From NCBI GenBank assembly GCA_016937575.1, contig JAFHKN010000005.1, positions 1 to 64,000 of the forward strand: a stretch of 64,000 bases of DNA. The letters run 5' to 3'. A program made the translations under genes and the position numbers. Each line of letters starts with the position of its first letter. Position 1 is the first letter of the stretch. This DNA is from Roseomonas aeriglobus (GTDB taxonomy: Bacteria > Pseudomonadota > Alphaproteobacteria > Sphingomonadales > Sphingomonadaceae). The notes under the pieces were generated by a model. The model was not told the DNA's origin, made no database searches, and saw nothing but the letters and a program-made list of their open reading frames with translations. Of this stretch, positions 19,619 to 27,520 are shown piece by piece.

Positions 19619-20149
19619 ATGAGCCTTGCGACCTACCGCCTGTCCGATGACCTCGCGCGACGACGAATGCTCTATCCCTCGACGATCATCTCAGCGCCAA
19701 GCGTTCTCTTGGTCGATGTGCCCGTACCGCTGCGCGGCGACGGTCTCGGGCTCGGACGCTATTACGCGATGATTTTGGAGACCAGCCACGAACAAGCGGA
19801 AGCGGAACGCCTTCTGAACCTTCCCCGTCCGGGGCCCGTGGCTCCAGACTTTTTCGATCACCGTCCATCGGCCCTGGTCTCGGACAATGTGCTGATTTCT
19901 CGCTATGAGCCACCCACCACCGGCTGGCCCTGGCTCATCGTCTGTCGCTGGCCGGACAGCTACGTCTCGCTAGTTCAGGATATACCAGGCTGCAGCATGG
20001 CGCGTGGGCGTTACACGACGGAGATGTTCACCACCGCAGACGACGCCGAGGCTCACAGCGTTTTGCTGCTCGAGCAGCTTGCTGGACATGGCGAGCTTGC
20101 GGTCCGGATGATCAGCGCCGAGACGCTCGCTCCCGCCGGCACCGCCTAA
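19619..20149 (+). CDS. Hypothetical protein
   Basis: 176 residues starting MSLATYRLSDDLARRR. The middle has alternating hydrophobic strands (SVLLVDVPVPLRG, YYAMILETSHEQAEAE, WPWLIVCRWPDSYVSLV) and looks like a soluble alpha/beta protein. No catalytic motif is recognised. The ATG at 19619 is preceded by ACAAAAAG rather than a strong ribosome binding site. Its 5' side is divergent from the GIY-YIG gene. Confidence 0.5.
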   Translation: MSLATYRLSDDLARRRMLYPSTIISAPSVLLVDVPVPLRGDGLGLGRYYAMILETSHEQAEAERLLNLPRPGPVAPDFFDHRPSALVSDNVLISRYEPPTTGWPWLIVCRWPDSYVSLVQDIPGCSMARGRYTTEMFTTADDAEAHSVLLLEQLAGHGELAVRMISAETLAPAGTA

Positions 20150-20181
20150 AAAGCTAGCGCGACCCGTGCGAGCCAACCGGA

Positions 20182-21042
20182 TCAAACGATGAAGTCGGCG
20201 AAGGCGGGTGCGACATGGTCGTTCCAAACCTCATCACCCCGAAGTTTCTCGCCCGCGCCGTTTATCTGCTCCAGCCCGACATCGCTGATCCGCACGCCAG
20301 CGGGGACGTAGCGGAGTACCAGTTCGCCATAGCGGATCTCACTGCTTGGGAAATTGCGACTGAAATCCTTCAGGTTTGGGACCAGGCGGTGATGGAGTTG
20401 GCTGTCTTCTCGTCCTTCATCACGAGCGATCCGGGCGCGAAGCTGAGCGGAAACGACGTCGTCGACGGTCGGCTTCACCATCGTCGTATGCTCTACCGCA
20501 ACAATGGCTGGGGTGTAGCTGTTCATTGGGTCGCCGACAGGATTTTGCAGCCGGATCGTTCCGTCGACGATCACGAAAGGCGGCGCAACGACCCATGCGT
20601 GGCCCAGTTCGGCACCAGGGAAATCGGAGAGGTCACACATCGACTGTCCGCGCCAAAGATCTTCGCTGGCTACTTCGGCAATCATCGAGCCTTTCAGCCC
20701 GAAACTCCAGACACCGAGCCGATCGAGGATACGCTGCATCATCGACGAGACATGAACACAGCTACGCTGCATATCCTCACGTTCGAACAGATCCGCCAGG
20801 AATTCGGCGAGCCGGGGGACGATCGCACGGACGCGCTCATCATATTCGGCGGTGCGCGGGCGGGATTGCACCCACAAGGCGTATTGATCGAGGAAGGTGC
20901 CGTCGCGACCTTCCTCCGCCGCAAAGGCCGGCTGATCGAAAAAGCCAAACTGGGTGGTGTCGATGCCGAGCCCCCGCAGCCGAGCATCAATTTCCGCGTG
21001 AACTCCTGCACGCGCGGCTGCTCGCTGCTTCGCCTGCCCCAT
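20182..21042 (-). CDS. Transglutaminase/papain-fold-like hypothetical protein
   Basis: 286 residues. A Cys-His-Asp set is spaced as in transglutaminase-like folds: C95 at the start of a helix (RSCVHVSSMMQRIL), H148 in ELGHAWVVAPP and D160 in FVIVDGTIRL. The C-terminus (YGELVLRYVPAGVRISDV) is strand-rich. GGGAG lies 9 bases upstream of the ATG on the minus strand. Family membership is inferred from this triad and the HAW...DGT signature; substrate and partners are unknown. It is divergent from the ImmA/IrrE gene. Confidence 0.55.
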   Translation of the reverse strand: MGQAKQRAAARAGVHAEIDARLRGLGIDTTQFGFFDQPAFAAEEGRDGTFLDQYALWVQSRPRTAEYDERVRAIVPRLAEFLADLFEREDMQRSCVHVSSMMQRILDRLGVWSFGLKGSMIAEVASEDLWRGQSMCDLSDFPGAELGHAWVVAPPFVIVDGTIRLQNPVGDPMNSYTPAIVAVEHTTMVKPTVDDVVSAQLRARIARDEGREDSQLHHRLVPNLKDFSRNFPSSEIRYGELVLRYVPAGVRISDVGLEQINGAGEKLRGDEVWNDHVAPAFADFIV

Positions 21043-21161
21043 TCGACATCACTCCCTATGTTTCAACGGTTTAGCTTCCGCGCCGCGCTTCGGCGATGAC
21101 AGAGGCCTGCACCATAGGCATATAGCAAGGGAACATCATCAGCGGAGTAGCCCCACCAAGC

Positions 21162-22313
21162 ATGCCGAAGGTCAATCCTCAGATCCTGTCATGGGCGCGC
21201 GAGAGCGCGGGCCTGACGCTTGAGGATGCCGCCAAAGGGATCGGTCTTGGCGGTGAAAGCGCCGCTGCACGCCTGGCGGAGATGGAGGCGGGCGATCGCG
21301 AGCCCAGCCGCCCCCAATTGCTCAAAATGGCGGATCGCTATCGTCGTCCATTGCTCACGTTCTACCTACCCGAACCACCGGCAGCGCCCCCCCGAACCCA
21401 TGACTTTCGGACGCTTCCGGATCGGGAGGCCGGAGCGGAGGCGACCGTCGGTGCGCTGGTCCGTGACGTTCGCACCCGCCAGTCCCTTGTTCGTGGTGCA
21501 TTAGAAGACGCCGAAGAGGCTGAAATCCGGACGTTCGTCGGGTCCATTGACCCACGGGCGGGTGCGGATGCTCTTGCTCAGGCGATGGGTGAACTGCTGA
21601 ACCTTGATCGAGAGGGTTACCGCCAGGCCCGGACGATCGAGCAAGCCTTCCGGATCTTGCGCGATGCGGTTGAGGCTGCGGGCGTCTATGTGCTGCTCAT
21701 CGGCAATCTCGGCCACTGGACGAGCAATCTCAGCCCAGGTGTTTTCCGGGGAATGGCTCTCGCGGACGAGGTCGCGCCGTTCATCGTCGTCAATGAAACG
21801 GACTCCAAGGCAGCTTGGCCGTTCACGCTTCTTCATGAGCTCGGCCACATCCTTTTGGGGCAGAGCGGTATCAGCGGATATGACAGCGAACAGGTGATCG
21901 AGCGGCTGTGCGATGACGCGGCGGCGAAATTCCTTCTTGGCCGCGAGGAGCTGCAGGAGCTCGCCGGTGTCGCCGACCTAGACGGATTGATCGACCAAAT
22001 CGGCGTCTTTGCAAACGCTCGCAAAGTCAGCCGCAAGATGGTCGCCTACAACCTCTTACGGGAGCGCCTCATCGATGCGGCCATGTACCGGCAGCTCGCC
22101 GCCCGGTTCGATGAGGACCGTCTCGAGTTTCCGCGAAAGCCAGCGAAAGGCGCGCCTGACTATTATGTCGTAAGGCGCCACCGGGTTGGACAGGGTCTCC
22201 TCGCGCTTGTCGATCGGATGGTCGCGGGTGGCGCCTTGACGACGACCAAGGCGGGCAAGGTGCTCGGCGTAAAACCCACGGCGATCGGTCGCATGACCGA
22301 ACAGATGGCATAG
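21162..22313 (+). CDS. XRE-ImmA/IrrE family metallopeptidase
   Basis: 383 residues. The N-terminal 70 residues are a helix-turn-helix (ESAGLTLEDAAKGIGLG ... PLLTFYLPE). A zinc-peptidase domain follows with HELGH at 225-229. The C-terminus has another short helix-turn-helix-like end (KAGKVLGVKPTAIGRM). COG2856 proteins of this type cleave repressors or act as antitoxin/regulator in two-gene modules. The next gene, 10 bases downstream, is a PIN-like DUF4411 protein, which matches predicted toxin-antitoxin pairs. Confidence 0.9.
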   Translation: MPKVNPQILSWARESAGLTLEDAAKGIGLGGESAAARLAEMEAGDREPSRPQLLKMADRYRRPLLTFYLPEPPAAPPRTHDFRTLPDREAGAEATVGALVRDVRTRQSLVRGALEDAEEAEIRTFVGSIDPRAGADALAQAMGELLNLDREGYRQARTIEQAFRILRDAVEAAGVYVLLIGNLGHWTSNLSPGVFRGMALADEVAPFIVVNETDSKAAWPFTLLHELGHILLGQSGISGYDSEQVIERLCDDAAAKFLLGREELQELAGVADLDGLIDQIGVFANARKVSRKMVAYNLLRERLIDAAMYRQLAARFDEDRLEFPRKPAKGAPDYYVVRRHRVGQGLLALVDRMVAGGALTTTKAGKVLGVKPTAIGRMTEQMA

Positions 22314-22323
22314 CGGGGGTCGC

Positions 22324-22821
22324 TTGCTCTACCTGCTCGATGCCGACACGCTCATAACAGGAGATCGCAGAGCCTATCCGCTCCGGCGTTTTCCCGTGTT
22401 TTGGGAGTGGTTGCGACACCAAGGCACCCTCGGCAACGTCAAAATTCCATTGGAGCAATTCGAGGAGGTCACCTCCGGTCGGGGCGACATCGTGGACTGG
22501 CTCTGCACCGAAGAATGCCGCGCGGCGCTGATCCTGGCCGAGGATCTCGACCCCGCGCTGGTCGCCGATACAACCCTGCAAGGCTATGGTCCCCTCGACG
22601 AGAACGGCGTCGAGCTAGTCGGGCGCGATCCCTTTCTGGTGGCCTACGGACGCGTCGAGCCGGGCGAACGCACGGTCGTAAGCTTCGAGGTATCGAAACC
22701 CGGCAAGCAGGGTGCCAACCGGAAGGTGCCTGATGTCTGTCGTGACTTCGGGGTCCCGTGCTGCTCTCTTTTCGACATGATCGAGGCTCTCGACTTCACG
22801 ACCGCCTGGCAACAGCCGTAA
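22324..22821 (+). CDS. DUF4411 PIN-like protein, putative toxin
   Basis: 165 residues from a TTG start. LLDADTLITGDRRAYP is the family's N-terminal PIN-like motif with the first acidic residue. The next acidic cluster is KIPLEQFEEV, and DPFLVAYGRV and DVCRDFGVPCCSLFDMIEAL complete the pattern. PIN-fold proteins are metal-dependent RNases. It directly follows the XRE-ImmA/IrrE gene, and the pair is a recognised type II-like arrangement. Its 3' end overlaps the convergent membrane-protein gene by 26 bases. Confidence 0.8.
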   Translation: MLYLLDADTLITGDRRAYPLRRFPVFWEWLRHQGTLGNVKIPLEQFEEVTSGRGDIVDWLCTEECRAALILAEDLDPALVADTTLQGYGPLDENGVELVGRDPFLVAYGRVEPGERTVVSFEVSKPGKQGANRKVPDVCRDFGVPCCSLFDMIEALDFTTAWQQP

Positions 22822-23473
22822 GGCGCGATTGCGCTCGGCGTCGCATCGCGCGACCAGCCAAGAAGAGGTGCAGCCTGTCCCGGCCGTCGTCGGTAATCCG
22901 GTCCCAGATGTGCTTGGTGGTCCAACCTGAAAACATCACGTAGAGCGCAATGTAGAACGTCAGCAGCACAGGGACCTGCCCCGGAAGTTTCGGCGCCTCA
23001 CGCCCCACCACGGCACCCATGAATGCGACGAAGAGATAAAGTCCGATACTCATCAGGAAGATAACGAGGCTGCGTGTGCCGGAGCTGTAGCCCTTGATCG
23101 CGGCCTTCAGGATAATGCTTGCCGCGGTCCCCAGCACCATGATGCACACATATCCGGCCATAAATACCAGGACGGTCGCATATGGCAGGACGGCACTTGG
23201 TAGATGGCTCGATGCCGTCGGCGAGCGCAACCACAGATACAGCAGAGCCATGGGCGTCAGGAGCTGAACGATAATGGCCGATCCGGCTGCGCCCCACCCA
23301 AGCAGGAAGGTGCGGCGCGCGTATCGCCTGGCTCGCGCGATGCGCCGGCGGACTGGCCGACGCACCAGGACCATTTTTTCGCTACCCCAACCGCGCACAG
23401 CTACACCTGCAGCCCGCGCCCGGAAGCTAATCGCACGCGCGGCAGCGGAGATTGCGGCTCCGCGTGACTTCAA
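22796..23473 (-). CDS. Membrane protein coupled to the tyrosine recombinase
   Basis: 225 residues with four hydrophobic segments (FLLGWGAAGSAIIVQLL, AVLPYATVLVFMAGYVCIMV, SLVIFLMSIGLYLFVAFMGA, VPVLLTFYIALYVMFSGW) and very basic ends. The TTG at 23473 overlaps the recombinase stop (TTGA). An internal ATG at 23374 is the alternative start and gives 192 residues that keep all four segments. Function unknown. If the TTG is used it is the last gene of the minus-strand run that includes the SPARTA pair. Confidence 0.55.
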   Translation of the reverse strand: MKSRGAAISAAARAISFRARAAGVAVRGWGSEKMVLVRRPVRRRIARARRYARRTFLLGWGAAGSAIIVQLLTPMALLYLWLRSPTASSHLPSAVLPYATVLVFMAGYVCIMVLGTAASIILKAAIKGYSSGTRSLVIFLMSIGLYLFVAFMGAVVGREAPKLPGQVPVLLTFYIALYVMFSGWTTKHIWDRITDDGRDRLHLFLAGRAMRRRAQSRLTAVARRS

Positions 23474-24564
23474 AGGAAGCCCTCACCTGCATGCTCTCGG
23501 AACCGCTCATGATCGCGGACATACTCCGCGACCATCTCGAGCGAAGCGTGCCGGCTATGCTCTTTCATCTTGAAGAGGTTTGCGTTCTGGCGTCCTGCTT
23601 CGGTCAGGAACCCGGCTCGGAGGCTATGACCTGAGAAGAGCTCCGGCGGATAGCCGGCAGCCACAGCCGCCGCCTTGACGACCAGTGCTACGCCCTGCGC
23701 GCTCATTGCCTTCCCGGTCAGTCGACCCTGCGGTGTCAGCTTGCGAAAGATTGGCCCGCTATCGATTCCAGCTTTAGCGAGCCATGCCCGATAATGCTGC
23801 ACCGGCTCGAGACGCTGGCCGTCTGGGATCGCGACCGTGTGCCCTTGACCTTCCTGATCGGTTTTCGAGGAGGGAATGCGGATCAGCAGGCCTCGACCAT
23901 CTTCGGATACCCGCCCGACCGTCACCGCGACCAATTCGGAGCGACGCATTGCACCGGCCATTCCGATGGCGAGCAGCGCCCTGTCACGATAGGCGCGGAG
24001 ATCCTCGCCTGTGATACTGCGGAGCATGTCACGAAGGACGTCCCCATCAGCCGCGCGCTTCTTTCCGGGGAGCTCTCCCTTTTTGTCTTTACGAATGCCG
24101 CGCACGGCTTTCTCGAGACGGGCGGCGTCAGGCTGAGTAGTGGGGGGCTCCATGTCCGCTGCGCGATGGGCGAAGACGATTGCGGCCAAGCGACGGCCGA
24201 CAGTGGCACGGCCCAACGGCACGGGATCTCTGCGCTCGAGGACAGTGCCGCGCTTCGTTCGCCGCGGCTCGGCCGGCACGAACCCGCGTTCGGCAAGCAG
24301 GGTCAAAAAGGCTGCAACGGTTGCGGGTGCCGCCGGAAGCGGCCGATATCCATTCTCCCCGCACCAGGCACAGAAAAGCCGCCAGTCGGATTTGTATGCG
24401 CGCAACGTCGCCTCGGCCGAGGCCCGCGCGACATAAGCGTCAACCCGCTCGCGATCGTCAGGCGAAAGGTCAGGAAGAAACGGCTCCAGGGAAGTTACCT
24501 GATTGAGCACCGCGACGGTGCCCGCCATGATCGCTTTGAGGCTTTCGCCGTCGTTTTGGCTCAT
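23470..24564 (-). CDS. Tyrosine recombinase/integrase
   Basis: 364 residues from ATG 24564. An N-terminal SAM-like domain (SAEATLRAYKSDWRLFCAWC) precedes the catalytic domain. The catalytic Arg is in GAMRRSELVAVT, the H-x-x-R box is FSGHSLRAGF and the nucleophile Tyr is in MVAEYVRDHERF. The ATG overlaps the stop of the upstream HEPN/zinc-ribbon gene (ATGA), so it is translationally coupled. It resembles integrases that move small islands. No attachment repeat was found by eye. It may mobilise the SPARTA cluster or be an unrelated part of the operon. Confidence 0.9.
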   Translation of the reverse strand: MSQNDGESLKAIMAGTVAVLNQVTSLEPFLPDLSPDDRERVDAYVARASAEATLRAYKSDWRLFCAWCGENGYRPLPAAPATVAAFLTLLAERGFVPAEPRRTKRGTVLERRDPVPLGRATVGRRLAAIVFAHRAADMEPPTTQPDAARLEKAVRGIRKDKKGELPGKKRAADGDVLRDMLRSITGEDLRAYRDRALLAIGMAGAMRRSELVAVTVGRVSEDGRGLLIRIPSSKTDQEGQGHTVAIPDGQRLEPVQHYRAWLAKAGIDSGPIFRKLTPQGRLTGKAMSAQGVALVVKAAAVAAGYPPELFSGHSLRAGFLTEAGRQNANLFKMKEHSRHASLEMVAEYVRDHERFREHAGEGFL

Positions 24565-25826
24565 TCCGATAGGCCTCCCATATCTGGGCGATCGGCACGG
24601 ACACCGTCGATCCAATCGAGATTGTCGCCATTTCGGCTCCAATGACCTAGCACCCGATCTGCATCGGTGAGATCGGGGAAGTTACGCCGCTGCACATGCA
24701 TGATCGAGACCGTGTTCCACCGCTGAAGATGCTTCTCGCGCATGGCAAATCTGCCATGCTCTTTAGCGTCTGCGTCATTGGCAAGGGTCTGCTGGTCGCC
24801 TGCGAAGTAGCCCCCAGCGCCAGCGGTGCCGTAGCCAAACACGAAGTCGTAGCAGTGATCGGCCTTGGAGAGCGTCGAATCCACCAAGCCGGATGCGACG
24901 TCGAAACACTCGTCCTGGCTATGTGTGCACGTCAGGCAGATCCCTTCGGCGATGACATCGCCCTTGCATTCGGTCTGACCGCACGGCGCGCGCTCGGTAA
25001 CAGTCGTCTCTTCGCACACTAGGCAGTAGAGCTCGGTCGCCCCAGGCGATTTGGTCGTCAACTGAGCAAGGCGGGGCCAGTCGTCCTGCCAATCGCGGTT
25101 CGACGCGAAATAGCAGTGCGGGCACACATAGCCCCGCCGATCGTCATCATAGCCGAAGAAGCGCTTGGCCTCAGCGGGCTTCAGATGACGGATGGCGGTG
25201 GCGATCTGTCGCAGGACGTGGTTTCGGGCATTGTCGACGAAGCCGAGCGAGGCGAATTTGCTCTCGTCCTCCAATTCGATCAACCGTTGCGCCCACGGGA
25301 CCTCCGAAAAGAGCGCTTCGATCGCTGTCAGCAGCGTCTTTACCACCTGCTCGGGCGTGAACGTGCCCGGCGCCGATGAATGCATGATCTTGTTGCGATC
25401 GCGCCTGACTTGTTCCCAGAACGTCTTGAACGGCTCGTCCAAGGGAGAGGCAACCACACTGTTATGGACGGGTATGAGGTCCGTGGCGTCGAGCGTGCGA
25501 AATTCACCGAACGAGACCGGCCCAGTGGCGGTGCCCTTCGGCCAATCCTTCGGCCCACCAATCAGGAGATAGGGCGATACCGCCGCGATCCGACCCTTGA
25601 GCGCCAGCTCCATGCCTTGCTGGATGAGGCTGTACGCGTTGGCGAGCGCGGGCTGCGAGCGCTGCCAAAATTCCTCAACCGCTTCCTCGGGCGTTTCGTC
25701 GGCCAGCTTGTAGTACGTTGCACCATCGTAATCATGCACCGAGTCCATCGCGATCTGCCACGCCAGGTGAACCTGCTTGAGGCCGGCGGCATGAAATTCG
25801 CCGGCGGTTGGGATGTCGATGATCAT
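24561..25826 (-). CDS. HEPN-like and zinc-ribbon hypothetical protein
   Basis: 421 residues from ATG 25826 (MIIDIPTAGEFHAAGL); a longer ORF start at 25913 is less likely. The N-terminal half is helical and holds FWEQVRRDRNKIMHSSAP, an R-x4-H motif (R144, H149). The middle contains metal-binding Cys pairs: CPHCYF, CLVCEE, CGQTECKG and CLTC. The C-terminus (RNFPDLTDADRVLGHW) is soluble. I know no named family with this layout. It lies 158 bases downstream of the Argonaute gene on the same strand and overlaps the integrase start (ATGA). A regulatory or RNase role is inference. Confidence 0.65.
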   Translation of the reverse strand: MIIDIPTAGEFHAAGLKQVHLAWQIAMDSVHDYDGATYYKLADETPEEAVEEFWQRSQPALANAYSLIQQGMELALKGRIAAVSPYLLIGGPKDWPKGTATGPVSFGEFRTLDATDLIPVHNSVVASPLDEPFKTFWEQVRRDRNKIMHSSAPGTFTPEQVVKTLLTAIEALFSEVPWAQRLIELEDESKFASLGFVDNARNHVLRQIATAIRHLKPAEAKRFFGYDDDRRGYVCPHCYFASNRDWQDDWPRLAQLTTKSPGATELYCLVCEETTVTERAPCGQTECKGDVIAEGICLTCTHSQDECFDVASGLVDSTLSKADHCYDFVFGYGTAGAGGYFAGDQQTLANDADAKEHGRFAMREKHLQRWNTVSIMHVQRRNFPDLTDADRVLGHWSRNGDNLDWIDGVRADRPDMGGLSE

Positions 25827-25984
25827 GGTCAGGATCGTATCGAAGCTGTAGGTTTTCCTGAAATGGTGGACGGCATCTGCCCGGCGGCACGCTTCCGAAA
25901 TAGCGGATTGCACCTAAATTGGTGGACGTCAGAGTCTTCGCCTTACGCTCGACCTGCCATCGGCATCAGTCGGCGCTCATGGGA

Positions 25985-27520
25985 TCAGATGTAGTGCCGG
26001 AACGGCAGCGGCGGTGCGGTAACGGTATGAGGCGACGCCATCAGGATCTCACCCACCCGGTCGGCGAACTTGAGCGTCACGGGCAGGGCGCTCGCAAAAT
26101 CGCAGGCGTTATAGTTTACCTTGGTGAGCGCAAGGATGTCGCCGAGCACCTCTACAATGTCCCCTTCGCCATGCGTCACGTCGACGGTGAGCGGCTTGGG
26201 TGTCTCGAACCCTTGATACCCTGCCAGCCGCGGCACGAACCCCCGCGCCCAAAGGTAACCTGACCAGTCACCCACGGTAAGGGCTGTGCCGCGCAGGACC
26301 GGTGTCGACGCAGAGGGGCGGAACAGCCGAACATCATCGAGCTGCTTGATCCTGACTCCTACCAGCTGTGTTTCAGTGGGCACTGCGCTGCAAAAGCCGT
26401 CCCACTCATCGTGGGAAAAGCGGTGACGGCCATGGATGAACAGCTGGTTCGGTGGCTTGCCGTGCTTGAGCTTATAGCCCTCGACCACCGAGGTCATCAA
26501 ATTCGCCGCCGCGCTCCTCGACAGGTGATATTCCTTGCGCTCGTCGGAGTACCAGGGCCCAAGGGCGCCGCGAAATACGAGACCGTCGCCTGAGTTGAGG
26601 AACATCTGCGCGGCGCAACAGGCTTCGCCCGTTGCCGCAGGCGTGTCGTCGTTCTTAAACACCAGTCCGACGTAGCAAAGGCCAGGGCGGACATGGGTCA
26701 GCGCCCACGGCTTGGCGTCCATCTTGAAGTAGAGCGTGGTGCAGAAGTTCCAGGCAACCGTGGCCTCGTCCTGGAGGCCGCGCCGGCGGTCGTTGGTGAT
26801 GTTGAGGTTGCGGTCGACCAGCGTGCTTTCGAGGATCAGCTGGAGGACGACGCCGTCCTGCAGCAACTCGGCTTTCAACTGGTGGTGGAAATTGCTCGAG
26901 AACAGGTAGGTTTCGGCATCCCGCACCGTGTCTGGGAACAGGTCGCCGCCCATCTGGAAGAAGCGTTTGGCGTCCTTGAAGCTCGTGATGTCAGAGGGAG
27001 TGCGCTCGTCTCTGGGCGGTGGTGCTACCTGGGGACGTCCGTAGCGATAGACGACGTCCGGAACGACAACGAGCCAGACGTCGGGACGGCGCTCCTCGGC
27101 GCGGATGTGCGCGCGGATCGCGTCGGCGAACAGCAGCACCGTGGATCGGACCGCGTCGGCGCGATTGTTCTTCTTGATGCAATGATCGATGTCGCCGCTC
27201 TTGAGCGCTAGCTCGACCATGCCGCGGGTTGGCAGCGCGATGCCGAAGCAGGCCTCGAAGCCTGGCCATGCGGGTGCCCATAGAACGGGCTTGCCCTTCG
27301 CATCGACCTTGCCGGGGATATGTAGGCTGATCCGCTCTAACCAGCGGCGGGATAGGCCGACGCCGCTCTCCGTCCCGATGACGCCCAAGCGCACCTGGGA
27401 GCGGCCATCGGGGCCTTCGAGCGGCCCGAAGAGGAAGAGCCCATCTTTTGGCGCTTCCATCTGCTGCCCGTGACCGAACTCAAGCAAAGGTTCGGCGATG
27501 CGATGCGTGAGAATGCTCAT
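25985..27520 (-). CDS. Short prokaryotic Argonaute (SPARTA pAgo subunit)
   Basis: 511 residues. It binds a 5'-phosphorylated guide and invading nucleic acid, and signals to its TIR-APAZ partner. The start EPLLEFGHG...KDGLFLFGPL is typical of short pAgos. The MID domain (about 145-270) has HHQLKAELLQDGVVLQLI, consistent with a guide 5'-end pocket. The PIWI domain (about 275-511) ends PLPFRHYI and includes NQLFIHGRHRFSHDEW and TKVNYNAC. The first catalytic Asp of active Argonautes is replaced in CYVGLVFK, so it should not cut targets, as is usual for short pAgos. The ATG overlaps the TIR-APAZ stop (ATGA). Confidence 0.93.
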   Translation of the reverse strand: MSILTHRIAEPLLEFGHGQQMEAPKDGLFLFGPLEGPDGRSQVRLGVIGTESGVGLSRRWLERISLHIPGKVDAKGKPVLWAPAWPGFEACFGIALPTRGMVELALKSGDIDHCIKKNNRADAVRSTVLLFADAIRAHIRAEERRPDVWLVVVPDVVYRYGRPQVAPPPRDERTPSDITSFKDAKRFFQMGGDLFPDTVRDAETYLFSSNFHHQLKAELLQDGVVLQLILESTLVDRNLNITNDRRRGLQDEATVAWNFCTTLYFKMDAKPWALTHVRPGLCYVGLVFKNDDTPAATGEACCAAQMFLNSGDGLVFRGALGPWYSDERKEYHLSRSAAANLMTSVVEGYKLKHGKPPNQLFIHGRHRFSHDEWDGFCSAVPTETQLVGVRIKQLDDVRLFRPSASTPVLRGTALTVGDWSGYLWARGFVPRLAGYQGFETPKPLTVDVTHGEGDIVEVLGDILALTKVNYNACDFASALPVTLKFADRVGEILMASPHTVTAPPLPFRHYI

